From assembly GCF_014208045.1 (NCBI RefSeq), contig NZ_JACHML010000001.1, positions 2,170,001 to 2,234,000 of the forward strand: a stretch of DNA of 64,000 nt, read 5' to 3'. Positions 9,461 to 18,746 of this stretch are shown piece after piece. Within the stretch, counting starts at the first letter, position 1, and each line of letters starts with the position of its first letter. A program made the translations under genes and the position numbers. This stretch comes from Microbacterium thalassium. GTDB lineage: Bacteria; Actinomycetota; Actinomycetes; Actinomycetales; Microbacteriaceae. The notes under the pieces are model-generated. The model saw only the letters and a list, made by a program, of their open reading frames with translations, did no database searches and was not told where the DNA came from.

Positions 9461-9943
9461 TCACGCCGGCGCCGCGCCGCCCTCGAAGCGGGCGGCATCG
9501 CCGGGCACCAGTGCTGCGCCGATGCGCGCGCGCATCTCGTCGCCCACCTCGCCCAGGTCGGCGAGCGGGTACCAGCCGACCTCCGTCATCTCGCCGTCGG
9601 CGGGATACGGGTCGCCGTCGATCCACGTGCAGCGGAAGGTCAGGTCGAGATAGTCGCTCTGGTCGCCGTTGGCGTAGGTGACGCGCGGGATCTGGTGCAC
9701 CCAGCACAGGCGGTCGGCGCGGATGCGGACGCCGGCCTCTTCGAGCGCCTCGCGCACCGCGGCATCCGCCGGCTCTTCGCCGGGGTCGACGATGCCGGTG
9801 ATCGGCGTGAGCGCGCCGTTGTCGGAGCGCCGGCCGAGGAGGACCTCGTCGCCGCGGACGACGACGGCGGTCACACCGGCCAGCGGCAGCGGCATCGTTC
9901 CGATGTGGCGGCGCAGTTCGAGGACGAAGTCGGGGGTCGGCAC
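9461..9943 (-). CDS. NUDIX hydrolase
   Basis: A 160-residue NUDIX-fold hydrolase. The NUDIX box begins GIVDPGEEPADAAV and continues REALEEAGV at about 49-72, with the glutamates that bind Mg2+. Such enzymes cleave nucleoside diphosphates linked to another moiety, and the substrate is not predictable here. The GTG start at 9943 lies 6 bases after a TAGAGT hexamer on the minus strand, so the mRNA is probably leaderless. It is convergent with the sigma/CU044 pair and ends 4 bases from it. Confidence 0.93.
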   Translation of the reverse strand: MPTPDFVLELRRHIGTMPLPLAGVTAVVVRGDEVLLGRRSDNGALTPITGIVDPGEEPADAAVREALEEAGVRIRADRLCWVHQIPRVTYANGDQSDYLDLTFRCTWIDGDPYPADGEMTEVGWYPLADLGEVGDEMRARIGAALVPGDAARFEGGAAPA

Positions 9944-9949
9944 GGGTCC

Positions 9950-9955
9950 ACTCTA
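9950..9955 (-). promoter_or_regulatory. -10 hexamer of the NUDIX gene
   Basis: TAGAGT read on the minus strand, 6 bases before the GTG start, with no ribosome site between them. This is the leaderless geometry seen repeatedly in this window. Confidence 0.55.
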
Positions 9956-9971
9956 GGGTCGCGGTTCCCGC

Positions 9972-10079
9972 CGTCGGAGATTCTCGCGATCGTCGGAGGC
10001 ATCACCGCCGGATCGTCCTGCGGAGCGCGGATTCTCCGACGACGGCGCCCGCGAGGCGAGGGGAAGGGAGGCGAGGGGA
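9972..10079. repeat. Inverted and direct repeats in the NUDIX-GNAT gap
   Basis: CGTCGGAGA at 9972-9980 recurs inverted as TCTCCGACG at 10033-10041. GAGGCGAGGGGA occurs twice in direct orientation at 10053-10064 and 10068-10079, within a nearly pure purine strand. No reading frame is convincing here. The repeats could be regulatory or simply low-complexity sequence. Confidence 0.4.
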
Positions 10080-10114
10080 GGGCGGATGTCGGATGGCGGG
10101 GGCACAGTGGTGGC

Positions 10115-10687
10115 ATGAGCATCGAGGTGCGGGCGGCGACCGTGTTCGACGACGTCGCCGCGGTGGTGGGCCCGCGCAGCCCGACCGCGACGGTGTGCTT
10201 CTGCCTGAGCTACCGCATCGGGTCGCGCGAGAGCCGCGCGCTGCGAGGTCCCGCGCGCGCCGAGCGCGTGCGAGAGCTGTGCGCCCAGGACCCGCCGCCG
10301 GGCGTGCTCGCCTACGACGACGGCGTGCCCGTCGGCTGGGCCGCGCTGCATCCGCGGGCAGGCACCGCGTTCGCGCGCAGCCGGACGATCCCGCACGTCG
10401 ACGACGAGGACGCCTGGTCGCTGTGGTGCCTCCGCGTGCGGCCCGGCCATCGGGGGCGGGGAATCATGCACGCACTCGTCGACGGCGCGGTCGCCTATGC
10501 GCGCGAGCGCGGCGCCCCGGTCGTCGAGGCGTACCCGGTCGACAACGACGGCGCGCGGGTCGAGTCGACGATGGCGTACGTCGGCACCAGAGCCCTGTTC
10601 GAGCGGGCGGGGTTCGTGAAGGTCTCCGACACGACCTCGGTGCTCGACGGCTTCCCGCGCATCCTGATGCGGCTCGACCTGCGGTAG
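10115..10687 (+). CDS. GNAT-family N-acetyltransferase
   Basis: A 190-residue GNAT-fold protein. The acetyl-CoA loop is visible as LRVRPGHRGRGIMHALVDGA at about 108-127 (R/Q-x-x-G-x-G/A pattern), followed by AYARERGAPVVEAYPV and a C-terminal FERAGF motif. The substrate is unknown. The ATG at 10115 is 6 bases after CACAGT, a weak -10 in the leaderless position. The same frame is open further upstream, but that sequence is the repeat-rich intergenic region and does not look coding. Confidence 0.88.
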   Translation: MSIEVRAATVFDDVAAVVGPRSPTATVCFCLSYRIGSRESRALRGPARAERVRELCAQDPPPGVLAYDDGVPVGWAALHPRAGTAFARSRTIPHVDDEDAWSLWCLRVRPGHRGRGIMHALVDGAVAYARERGAPVVEAYPVDNDGARVESTMAYVGTRALFERAGFVKVSDTTSVLDGFPRILMRLDLR

Positions 10688-10718
10688 CGATGACGCTCCA
10701 TCGCCGCCGGCGCCGCAA

Positions 10719-10724
10719 TACGGT
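10719..10724 (+). promoter_or_regulatory. -10 hexamer of the DinB-fold gene
   Basis: TACGGT ends 6 bases before the GTG at 10731 and no ribosome site is present, so a leaderless transcript is expected. Confidence 0.6.
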
Positions 10725-10730
10725 GGTGCC

Positions 10731-11180
10731 GTGAACGAGATCCTGCGCCGCCGCTTCGCCCGCGCGAACACCCTGTACCTCGACCTCGTCGACGCGCTCA
10801 CCGCCGAGCAGCTCGGCTCGCGCCTCCCGGGACTGCCGTCGGACACCGCCGGGCACCAGCTGTGGTGCGCGCTGGGCGCGCGGGAGAGCTATGTGCGGGC
10901 GGCCCGCGCGGGGGAGTGGCGCGGGTTCACCAGTCCGGTCACCGCGTCCGAGACGACGGACGCCGCCGCCCTGCGGGCCGCGTTCGAGACCACCGCCGCG
11001 GGCGTCGACGCGTGGCTCGCCGAGCTCGCGCCCGACGACGAGGAGTCGGCGACCTACGCGCTCGCGCTGCTCGAGCACGAGACGCAGCACCACGGCCAGC
11101 TGATCCGCTACCTGTACGGCCTCGGCATCGACCGGCCGGCGTCGTGGCAGCGGCAGTACGCGCTCGACGAGGACTTCTGA
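10731..11180 (+). CDS. DinB/YfiT-superfamily protein
   Basis: A 149-residue four-helix-bundle protein of the DinB/YfiT superfamily. Family members are metal-binding proteins, some of which act as mycothiol- or bacillithiol-dependent transferases. Candidate metal ligands are the histidines in ALLEHETQHHGQLIRYLY at about 107-124 and the His in the PSDTAGHQLWCALGARE region near 41-52. The substrate is not predictable. It starts with GTG directly after a -10 hexamer. Confidence 0.85.
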   Translation: MNEILRRRFARANTLYLDLVDALTAEQLGSRLPGLPSDTAGHQLWCALGARESYVRAARAGEWRGFTSPVTASETTDAAALRAAFETTAAGVDAWLAELAPDDEESATYALALLEHETQHHGQLIRYLYGLGIDRPASWQRQYALDEDF

Positions 11181-11287
11181 GCGCCGCCGGGACGCGATCC
11201 TTCACCTTCAGCTCGAGGGTGAGACGACCTCGCGGTCGGGTCCGCGCGAACCGCGCCGACTGCGGGCGTCGTGGGGGAGGTGCTTCG

Positions 11288-11293
11288 TAGACT
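11288..11293 (+). promoter_or_regulatory. -10 hexamer of dnaE
   Basis: TAGACT ends 6 bases before the dnaE GTG at 11300, with no ribosome site in between: a leaderless promoter. Confidence 0.6.
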
Positions 11294-11299
11294 CGATCC

Positions 11300-14200
11300 G
11301 TGGCATCCGACTCCTTCGTTCATCTGCACGTGCACAGCGAGTACTCGATGCTCGACGGCGCCGCCAAGATCGGCGCGATGACCCAGGCGGCGGCCGACTA
11401 CGGCATGCCGGCGATCGCGGTGACCGACCACGGCAACACGTTCGCGGCGTTCGAGTTCTACAACGCCGCCAAGGCCTCCGGCGTCAAGCCCATCGTCGGA
11501 CTCGAGGCGTACGTCACACCCGGCACGCACCGCAGCGACAAGTCGCGCGTCGCGTGGGGCACGCCCGAGCAGAAGAGCGACGATGTGTCGGGCGCCGGCG
11601 CCTACACCCACATGACGATGTGGAGCCAGAGCACCGAGGGCATGCACAACCTCTTCCGGCTCAGCTCGCTGTCGAGCATCGAGGGCTACTACTTCAAGCC
11701 CCGCATGGACCGAGAGCTGCTCGAGACCTACGGCAAGGGACTGATCGCGACGACCGGCTGCCCGTCCGGCGAGGTGCAGACGCGCCTTCGCCTCGGTCAG
11801 TACGACGCCGCGCGTGCGGCGGCCGCGGAGTTCCAGGACATCTTCGGCAAGGAGAACTACTTCGCCGAGATCATGGACCACGGCCTGTCGATCGAGCGAC
11901 GGGTCATGACCGACCTGCTGCGCCTGGCGAAGGACCTCGACATCCCGCTGGTGGCGACCAACGACTCCCACTACACGCACCAGCACGAGGCGGACGCCCA
12001 CGCCGCGCTCCTGTGCGTGCAGTCCGGGTCGACGCTCGACGACCCCAACCGCTTCAAGTTCGACGGCGACGGCTACTACATCAAGACCGCGCAGGAGATG
12101 CGGCAGATCTTCCGCGACCACCCCGAGGCGTGCGACAACACGCTGCTGATCGCCGAGCGGTGCGAGGTCGAGTTCAACACCGCCGCGAACTACATGCCGC
12201 GGTTCCCGGTGCCCGACGGCGAGACCGAGGACAGCTGGCTCATCAAGGAGGTCGAGCAGGGCCTGCACTACCGGTACCCGGCCGGCATCCCCGACCGGGT
12301 CCGCAAGCAGGCCGAGTACGAGACCGGGATCATCCTCCAGATGGGCTTCCCCGGATACTTCCTCGTCGTCGCCGACTTCATCAACTGGGCGAAGGACAAC
12401 GGCATCCGCGTCGGTCCCGGCCGCGGGTCGGGCGCCGGGTCGATGGTGGCGTACGCCATGCGGATCACGGACCTCGATCCGCTCGAGCACGGCCTCATCT
12501 TCGAGCGCTTCCTCAACCCGGACCGCGTCTCGATGCCCGACTTCGACGTCGACTTCGACGACCGCCGCCGCGGCGAGGTCATCGACTACGTGACCGACAA
12601 GTACGGCTCCGAGCGCGTCGCCCAGATCGTCACGTACGGCACGATCAAGTCGAAGCAGGCGCTGAAGGACGCCGGGCGCGTGCTCGGCTTCCCGTTCAGC
12701 ATGGGGGAGCGCCTCACGAAGGCGATGCCGCCGGCTGTCATGGGCAAGGACATGCCGCTCAGCGGCATGTACGACAAGGAGCACCCGCGGTTCAAGGAGG
12801 CCAGCGAGTTCCGCGCCCTCATCGACACCGACCCCGAGGCCAAGACGGTCTTCGACCGCGCACTCGGGCTCGAGGGCCTCAAGCGCCAGTGGGGCGTGCA
12901 CGCGGCGGGCGTCATCATGTCCAGCGAGCCGCTGCTGGACGTCATCCCGATCATGCGCCGCGAGCAGGACGGCCAGATCGTCACGCAGTTCGACTACCCG
13001 TCGTGCGAGACGCTGGGCCTCATCAAGATGGACTTCCTGGGGCTGCGCAACCTCACGATCATCTCGGACGCCCTCGACAACATCCGCATGAACCGGGGCG
13101 AGGAGCTCGATCTCGAGCACCTCGAGCTCGACGACCGCGCCGCCTACGACCTGCTGACCCGCGGCGACACGCTCGGCGTGTTCCAGCTCGACGGCGGCCC
13201 CATGCGCTCGCTCCTGCGCCTGATGAAGCCCGACAACTTCGAAGACGTCTCGGCCGTCATCGCGCTCTACCGCCCGGGGCCCATGGGCGCGAACTCGCAC
13301 ATCAACTACGCGCTGCGCAAGAACGGCCAGCAGGATGTCACGCCGATCCACCCGGAGCTCGAGGAGCCGCTCAAGGAGATCCTCGACATCAGCTACGGCC
13401 TGATCATCTATCAGGAGCAGGTGATGGCGATCGCGCAGAAGGTGGCCGGCTTCTCCCTCGGTCAAGCCGACATCCTGCGCCGCGCCATGGGCAAGAAGAA
13501 GAAGTCCGAGCTCGACAAGCAGTACGAGGGCTTCGCCGGCGGCATGAAGGAGCGCGGCTTCGGCGACGGCGCCGTCAAGGCGCTGTGGGACATCCTGCTG
13601 CCGTTCTCGGACTACGCGTTCAACAAGGCGCACTCGGCCGCGTACGGCCTCGTGTCGTACTGGACGGCCTACCTGAAGGCGCACTACCCGGCCGAGTACA
13701 TGGCGGCGCTGCTGACGAGCGTGGGCGACTCGAAGGACAAGATGGCGGTCTATCTCAACGAGTGCCGCCGCATGGGCATCAAGGTCCTGCCGCCCGACGT
13801 GGGGGAGTCGATCCGGTACTTCGCGGCCGTCGGCGACGACATCCGCTTCGGTCTGGGCGCGGTGCGCAACGTCGGGTCGAACGTCGTGGACGGCATCGTC
13901 GCCTCCCGCAAGAAGGAGCCCTTCACGGCGTTCCACGACTTCCTCGCCAAGGTCCCGCTGCACGTGGCGAACAAGCGGACCGTCGAATCGCTCATCAAGG
14001 CCGGCGCCTTCGATTCGATGGGCAACACGCGGCGCGCACTGCTCGAGATCCACGAGGGCGCTGTCGAGGCCGCCGTCGACGTCAAGAGGAACGAGGCCTC
14101 GGGCGCGATCGGCTTCGACTTCGACAGCCTCTACGAAGCCGACGAGGTCCTGCCGCCCCAGGTTCCCGAGCGCCCCGAGTGGACCAAGAAGGACAAGCTC

Positions 14201-14815
14201 GCCTTCGAGCGCGAGATGCTGGGGCTCTACGTATCGGACCACCCGCTCGCCGGCCTCGAGATCCCGCTCGCGAAGCACGCGTCGACGAGCATCCACGACC
14301 TGCTCGCGTCCGAGGACGTCGAGGACGGCTCCCAGGTGACGATCGCCGGGCTGGTCACGAGCGTGCAGCATCGCGTCGCCAAGTCCAGCGGAAACCCGTA
14401 CGGCATGATCACCGTCGAGGACTTCGACGGCGAGATCACCGTCATGTTCATGGGCAAGACGTACACCGAGTTCTCGTCGATGCTGCAGGCGGACTCCATC
14501 CTCGTGGTGCGCGGCCGTGTGTCGCGGCGCGACGACGGCATGAACCTGCACGCGCAGTCGGCGTTCTCACCCGACCTCGGCACGCTCGAGGCGTCGGGCC
14601 CGCTCTCGCTCACCGTTCCCGAGAGCCGCGCGACCGAGCGCGTGGTCACCGAGCTCGCCGAGGTTCTCACGCGGCACCGGGGCGAGACCGAAGTCACGCT
14701 GCGGCTCCACCGCGGCTCCACCGTCAAGCTGTTCGAGGTGCCGCTTCCGGTCACCGTGACGGCGGACCTGTACGGCGAACTGAAGGGGCTGCTGGGGCCG
14801 CAGTGCCTCGGCTGA
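11300..14815 (+). CDS. dnaE: DNA polymerase III alpha subunit (DnaE)
   Basis: DnaE is the catalytic alpha subunit of the replicative polymerase. The product has 1171 residues, the usual DnaE1 length. An N-terminal PHP domain starts FVHLHVHSEYSMLDG at 6-20; actinobacterial DnaE1 PHP domains can proofread. The palm contains PDFDVDF at 413-419, with the catalytic aspartates D416 and D418 and the metal-binding neighbours. Downstream are the fingers, the helix-hairpin-helix region and an OB-fold (VTIAGLVTSVQHR, about 1012 onward). The GTG start fits a leaderless promoter. The large opposite-strand open frame here is a GC-rich shadow. Confidence 0.98.
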   Translation: MASDSFVHLHVHSEYSMLDGAAKIGAMTQAAADYGMPAIAVTDHGNTFAAFEFYNAAKASGVKPIVGLEAYVTPGTHRSDKSRVAWGTPEQKSDDVSGAGAYTHMTMWSQSTEGMHNLFRLSSLSSIEGYYFKPRMDRELLETYGKGLIATTGCPSGEVQTRLRLGQYDAARAAAAEFQDIFGKENYFAEIMDHGLSIERRVMTDLLRLAKDLDIPLVATNDSHYTHQHEADAHAALLCVQSGSTLDDPNRFKFDGDGYYIKTAQEMRQIFRDHPEACDNTLLIAERCEVEFNTAANYMPRFPVPDGETEDSWLIKEVEQGLHYRYPAGIPDRVRKQAEYETGIILQMGFPGYFLVVADFINWAKDNGIRVGPGRGSGAGSMVAYAMRITDLDPLEHGLIFERFLNPDRVSMPDFDVDFDDRRRGEVIDYVTDKYGSERVAQIVTYGTIKSKQALKDAGRVLGFPFSMGERLTKAMPPAVMGKDMPLSGMYDKEHPRFKEASEFRALIDTDPEAKTVFDRALGLEGLKRQWGVHAAGVIMSSEPLLDVIPIMRREQDGQIVTQFDYPSCETLGLIKMDFLGLRNLTIISDALDNIRMNRGEELDLEHLELDDRAAYDLLTRGDTLGVFQLDGGPMRSLLRLMKPDNFEDVSAVIALYRPGPMGANSHINYALRKNGQQDVTPIHPELEEPLKEILDISYGLIIYQEQVMAIAQKVAGFSLGQADILRRAMGKKKKSELDKQYEGFAGGMKERGFGDGAVKALWDILLPFSDYAFNKAHSAAYGLVSYWTAYLKAHYPAEYMAALLTSVGDSKDKMAVYLNECRRMGIKVLPPDVGESIRYFAAVGDDIRFGLGAVRNVGSNVVDGIVASRKKEPFTAFHDFLAKVPLHVANKRTVESLIKAGAFDSMGNTRRALLEIHEGAVEAAVDVKRNEASGAIGFDFDSLYEADEVLPPQVPERPEWTKKDKLAFEREMLGLYVSDHPLAGLEIPLAKHASTSIHDLLASEDVEDGSQVTIAGLVTSVQHRVAKSSGNPYGMITVEDFDGEITVMFMGKTYTEFSSMLQADSILVVRGRVSRRDDGMNLHAQSAFSPDLGTLEASGPLSLTVPESRATERVVTELAEVLTRHRGETEVTLRLHRGSTVKLFEVPLPVTVTADLYGELKGLLGPQCLG

Positions 14816-14888
14816 TCTCATCTTCATCTCATGACGCGTGGGTATCATCGTCCAGCGGGCCGCGAGCGTGCGGCCGGGAAGGAAAACT

Positions 14889-15875
14889 GTGAGCGACGAC
14901 CAGCTTGACCAGACCCCCGAGACCGTCGAGGCGCCGGTCGCCGAGCCCGAGACGCAGGCTCCCGCCGGCGAGCCCGAAGAGGCGCGACAGTACGGTGTGG
15001 GTCCCTTCTCGATCCGCGAGGTCGTGCTCGGCGGCATCTGGCTGGTCGCCTTCGTGGTGTCGTTCTTCCCCGTCGTCGGCGTCGTCGGCGCCGGCCCGTC
15101 GGTGTGGGGCAACGGCATCGACTGGGTGCTCACGATCGGCGTGCCCACGGCCGCGGTGTTCCTCATCGGGCTGCGGCGCCTGTCGCCCGACGGCATCCGC
15201 CGCGTCGGCTCGCTCGGGATCGACCAGTTCGCGTCGGTCGCCTTCTCGGTCTCCACCATCGTGTGGCTGACGACCATCTGGAGCTCCTTCATCACGCTCG
15301 CCTCGAGCCGCGTGTTCCTGGCGACCTGGGTCGTCTGGGTGGAGCTCTTCCTCATGCTCGCCGGAACGCTGCTGACCGTGTTCGGGCCCTTCATCGCCCC
15401 GTTCGACCAGGACTTCGTCGGCCGTCCCGAGACGCCCGCGCACCGCAACGCGCGTCCGGTGCGTGCGATCTCGCCGCGCCCGGCTCCGGTCGCCGCCCCG
15501 GTCCCGGCCGAGCCGGCAGCAGAGGCCCCTGCGGCCGCCGACGAGGAGGCTGCGGCGCCGGTCTACGCCGTCCCGGCGACGGAAGCCGCCGCGACCGAGG
15601 TCGACGAAGTCGGCGCGGCAGACGAGGCCCCCGCGGCCGAGGCCGCCACCGAAGCCGACGAGACGGTCGAGGCCCAGCCCGTCCGTCACCAGGCCTTCTG
15701 GGCTCTCGTGCCCGAAGAGCGCGAGATCGTCGACGAGGTCGGCCTCACGCTCTTCCGCATCGGCCCGACCGCGTGGGCGCTGGTGATCGAGGATCGCGGC
15801 GAGTCGTTCGTCGTGCGCCACGAGGACGGCCGCATCGGGTACCTGCACGATGTCTCGGATGTCACTCGCGGCTGA
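14889..15875 (+). CDS. Actinobacterial multi-pass membrane protein
   Basis: A 328-residue protein I do not recognise by function. An acidic N-terminus (about 1-40) precedes four predicted membrane segments between about 46 and 152 (VLGGIWLVAFVVSFFP, WVLTIGVPTAAVFLIGL and two more). A long Ala/Pro/Glu linker (about 175-265) and a compact conserved C-terminal domain (WALVPEEREIVDEVGLTLF) follow. GTG 14889 has the ribosome site GGAAGGA; TATCAT at 14843-14848 is a possible -10. It lies between dnaE and hisD with its own promoter. The bulk of the linker is low complexity and probably disordered. Confidence 0.8.
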   Translation: MSDDQLDQTPETVEAPVAEPETQAPAGEPEEARQYGVGPFSIREVVLGGIWLVAFVVSFFPVVGVVGAGPSVWGNGIDWVLTIGVPTAAVFLIGLRRLSPDGIRRVGSLGIDQFASVAFSVSTIVWLTTIWSSFITLASSRVFLATWVVWVELFLMLAGTLLTVFGPFIAPFDQDFVGRPETPAHRNARPVRAISPRPAPVAAPVPAEPAAEAPAAADEEAAAPVYAVPATEAAATEVDEVGAADEAPAAEAATEADETVEAQPVRHQAFWALVPEEREIVDEVGLTLFRIGPTAWALVIEDRGESFVVRHEDGRIGYLHDVSDVTRG

Positions 15876-15892
15876 GTCCGATCGCGCCGCGC

Positions 15893-15898
15893 TACGGT
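15893..15898 (+). promoter_or_regulatory. -10 hexamer of hisD
   Basis: TACGGT ends 6 bases before the ATG at 15905, with no ribosome site: leaderless geometry. Confidence 0.6.
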
Positions 15899-15904
15899 AG
15901 TCGG

Positions 15905-17206
15905 ATGCTTCGCACCATCGATCTGCGCGGCCGTGCGCTGACACCGGCCGAGCTGCTGGCCACGGTGCCGCGCGCGACCGCGGCGCGCGCCGACGCACTC
16001 GCGAAGGCGGCCGAGATCGTCGCCGACGTCGCCGCACACGGCGAGCTCGCCCTGCGCGAGCAGGCCGACCGCTTCGACGGCGTGCGCGACCACGCCCTGC
16101 GCGTTCCCGCGGAGCACCTCGACGAGGCGCTCGCGGCGCTCGAGCCGGAGGTCCGGTCCGCGCTCGAAGAGGCGATCGTGCGCGTGCGCGCGGCCTCCGC
16201 CGCGCAGGTCCCGCCGCCGGCGGTGACCGACCTCGGGCCCGGAGCGCGCGTCATCCAGCGCTGGCAGCCCGTCCGCCGCGTCGGACTCTACGTTCCCGGC
16301 GGCAAGGCGGTGTACCCGTCCAGCGTCGTGATGAACGTCGTGCCCGCTCAGGTGGCGGGCGTCGACGAGGTCGCGCTGGCCTCGCCGCCGCAGCGCGAGC
16401 ACGACGGTCGGGTGCACCCGGTGATCCTCGCCGCCGCGCGCCTGCTGGGCGTCGACGAGGTCTACGCGATGGGCGGCGCGGGCGCGATCGGAGCGTTCGC
16501 ACACGGCGTCCCCGACCTCGGACTCGATCCGGTCGACGTCGTCACCGGCCCCGGGAACAACTTCGTCGCGGCGGCCAAGCGCGCCGTGGCGGGTCTGGTG
16601 GGAACGGATGCCGAAGCCGGCGCCACCGAGATCCTCATCGTCGCCGACGACAGCGCCGAGGCGAAGCTGGTCGCCGCCGACCTCATCAGCCAGGCCGAGC
16701 ACGACGAGCAGGCGTCTTCGGTGCTCGTCACCACGTCGCCCTCGCTCGCCGAGGAGGTCGAGCGCGAGCTCGTGGCGCGGGTTCCGCTCACGCGCCACGC
16801 GGAGCGCGTGACGACGGCGCTGTCGGGCCCGCAGTCCGCGACGGTGCTCGTGGACGATCTCGCCGCGGCGACGGCGTTCAGCAACGCGTACGCGCCCGAG
16901 CACCTCGAACTGCACCTGACCGACCCGCGGCCCGAGGACTTCGTCCACGCCGGGGCGGTCTTCGTCGGCCCCGACTCGCCCGTGAGCCTCGGCGACTACC
17001 TCGCCGGCAGCAACCACGTGCTGCCCACGGGCGGCCAAGCGCGGTACGCGGCGGGCTTGTCGGCATCCACGTTCCTGCGCCCCCAGCAGGTCATCGAGTA
17101 CGACCACGCCGCCCTGGCCGAGGTCCGTTCCGCCATCGTCACGCTGGCCCAGGCCGAGGCGCTCCCCGCGCACGGCGAGGCCGTCGAGGCGCGCTTCGAC
17201 GTGTAG
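15905..17206 (+). CDS. hisD: Histidinol dehydrogenase
   Basis: HisD performs the last two oxidations of histidine synthesis, from L-histidinol to L-histidine, using NAD+ and zinc. The 433-residue product has normal length. Visible family motifs are RRVGLYVPGGKAVYPSSVVM near 122-141, VTGPGNNFVAAAKR near 213-226, QAEHDEQASS with H266 and YAPEHLEL with H333, the catalytic and zinc residues. The ATG at 15905 follows a leaderless-type promoter. The other his genes are not next to it, so hisD stands alone in this window, followed by nrdR. Confidence 0.97.
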   Translation: MLRTIDLRGRALTPAELLATVPRATAARADALAKAAEIVADVAAHGELALREQADRFDGVRDHALRVPAEHLDEALAALEPEVRSALEEAIVRVRAASAAQVPPPAVTDLGPGARVIQRWQPVRRVGLYVPGGKAVYPSSVVMNVVPAQVAGVDEVALASPPQREHDGRVHPVILAAARLLGVDEVYAMGGAGAIGAFAHGVPDLGLDPVDVVTGPGNNFVAAAKRAVAGLVGTDAEAGATEILIVADDSAEAKLVAADLISQAEHDEQASSVLVTTSPSLAEEVERELVARVPLTRHAERVTTALSGPQSATVLVDDLAAATAFSNAYAPEHLELHLTDPRPEDFVHAGAVFVGPDSPVSLGDYLAGSNHVLPTGGQARYAAGLSASTFLRPQQVIEYDHAALAEVRSAIVTLAQAEALPAHGEAVEARFDV

Positions 17207-17209
17207 TCT
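17204..17209 (+). promoter_or_regulatory. -10 hexamer of nrdR
   Basis: TAGTCT, overlapping the hisD stop codon, ends 9 bases before the nrdR ATG. No clear ribosome site lies between, so a very short leader is likely. Confidence 0.45.
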
Positions 17210-17218
17210 GTCGGTCCC

Positions 17219-17701
17219 ATGCACTGCCCGTTCTGCCGTCATCCCGATTCGCGCGTCATCGATTCGCGCACCAGCGACGACGGTCTCAGCATCCGCCGCC
17301 GTCGTCAGTGCCCGGAGTGCGGCGGCCGGTTCTCGACCATCGAGACGGCGAGCCTCAACGTCATCAAGAACTCGGGCGTCGTCGAGCCGTTCAGCCGCGA
17401 GAAGGTCATGGCGGGAGTCCGCAAGGCGTGCCAGGGCCGCCCGGTCACCGAGGCCGACCTCGCGCTGCTCGCCCAGACGGTCGAGGAGACCGTCCGGCAG
17501 ACCGGGGCGTCGCAGATCGAGACGAACGAGATCGGGCTGGCGATCCTGGGCCCGCTGCGCGAGCTCGACGAGGTCGCCTACCTGCGCTTCGCCAGCGTCT
17601 ACCAGGCCTTCGACTCGGTCGAGGACTTCGAGGCGTCGATCGCGCAGCTGCGCGTCGATCACCCGGACCGCCGGTCTCGGAGCCCGCGCGGCGAGGACTA
17701 G
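17219..17701 (+). CDS. nrdR: Transcriptional repressor NrdR
   Basis: NrdR represses ribonucleotide reductase operons when its ATP-cone senses dATP. The 160-residue product starts [17 protein letters not shown]. The zinc ribbon has cysteines at 3, 6, 31 and 34, and the ATP-cone domain follows at about 49-139 ([15 protein letters not shown], then ACQGRPV). Length and both domains match the family. No ribonucleotide reductase gene lies in the window, so its targets are elsewhere. Confidence 0.97.
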   Translation: MHCPFCRHPDSRVIDSRTSDDGLSIRRRRQCPECGGRFSTIETASLNVIKNSGVVEPFSREKVMAGVRKACQGRPVTEADLALLAQTVEETVRQTGASQIETNEIGLAILGPLRELDEVAYLRFASVYQAFDSVEDFEASIAQLRVDHPDRRSRSPRGED

Positions 17702-17711
17702 CCTGGAGGGG

Positions 17712-18746
17712 ATGTATCCCTTCCTCTTCCGTCATGTGCTCTCGCACATGGATCCCGAGGTCGCGCATCACGCGGCCATGCTGGTCATCCGCATCCTCGG
17801 CATCCCGCCGTTCTCGATCGCGGCCCGAGCGTTCACCCGCCCCGATCCGTCGCTGCGAACGCACGCCATGGGCCTCGAGTTCGACTCGCCCTTCGGCGTC
17901 GCCGCGGGCTTCGACAAGGATGCCGTGGGCGTCGCGGGGCTGTACGCCCTCGGCTTCGGCCACGTCGAGGTGGGCACGCTCACCGCGATCCCGCAGGAGG
18001 GCAATCCGAAGCCGCGCCTGTTCCGGCTGATCCCCGACCGTGCGGTCGTCAACCGCATGGGGTTCAACAACCGCGGCGCCGAGGCAGCCGTGACGCGCCT
18101 GACGAAACTGCGGCGCCGGAGCAAGCGCACGGTCATCGGCGTCAACATCGGCAAGAGCCGTGTGGTCGACGTCTCGGAGGCCACCGCCGACTACGTTCGC
18201 AGCGCCACGCTGCTGGCGCCGCTGGCGGACTTCCTCGTCGTCAACGTGTCATCACCCAACACGCCGGGTCTGCGGGGGCTCCAGGCCGTCGAGACGCTGC
18301 GTCCGCTGCTCGAGGCCGTTCGCGATGCCGCCGGCACGACGCCGCTGCTGGTCAAGATCGCGCCGGACCTCGCCGACGACGAGATCGACGCGATCGCGCG
18401 CCTGGCGGTCGACCTCGGCCTCGCGGGACTCGTCGCCACCAACACGACCATCTCCCGCGAGGGCCTGACGACGGACCCCGAGGTCGTCGAGGCCGCCGGA
18501 GCGGGCGGACTGTCGGGGGCACCCCTGAAGGAGCGGGCGATCGAGGTCCTGCGTCGCGTGCGCGCGGTGGTCCCCGACGACTTCTGCATCATCGCCGCGG
18601 GCGGGATCGAGACCGCCGACGACGTGCGCGAGCGCCTGGATGCCGGCGCGGACCTCACCCAGGGCTACACGGGCTTCCTCTACCGCGGCCCGCTGTGGGC
18701 GCGGCAGATCAGCCGCGGGCTCAGGCGGGGCGCTGGCCGCGCTTGA
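17712..18746 (+). CDS. pyrD: Dihydroorotate dehydrogenase (quinone), class 2
   Basis: PyrD oxidises dihydroorotate to orotate in pyrimidine synthesis. The class 2 enzyme is membrane-associated and passes electrons through FMN to quinone. The 344-residue product has an N-terminal extension (PFLFRHVLSHMDPE) typical of class 2, GVAAGFDKDAVGV near 59, MGFNNRGAEA near 117 and NVSSPNTPGLRGLQ, in which the serine acts as catalytic base, a class 2 hallmark. TAGCCT at 17699-17704 overlaps the nrdR stop and lies 7 bases before the ATG. The last 26 bases overlap the opposite-strand DUF3043 gene. Confidence 0.96.
   Translation: MYPFLFRHVLSHMDPEVAHHAAMLVIRILGIPPFSIAARAFTRPDPSLRTHAMGLEFDSPFGVAAGFDKDAVGVAGLYALGFGHVEVGTLTAIPQEGNPKPRLFRLIPDRAVVNRMGFNNRGAEAAVTRLTKLRRRSKRTVIGVNIGKSRVVDVSEATADYVRSATLLAPLADFLVVNVSSPNTPGLRGLQAVETLRPLLEAVRDAAGTTPLLVKIAPDLADDEIDAIARLAVDLGLAGLVATNTTISREGLTTDPEVVEAAGAGGLSGAPLKERAIEVLRRVRAVVPDDFCIIAAGGIETADDVRERLDAGADLTQGYTGFLYRGPLWARQISRGLRRGAGRA

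Noticed and set aside
11108..14551. Very long minus-strand open frame of over 1,100 codons opposite dnaE
   Set aside because: It is a GC-rich shadow of dnaE: arginine-, histidine- and valine-rich, without recognisable motifs, start signal or ribosome site. Similar shadows opposite qcrB, ctaD, uvrB and uvrA were dropped for the same reason.
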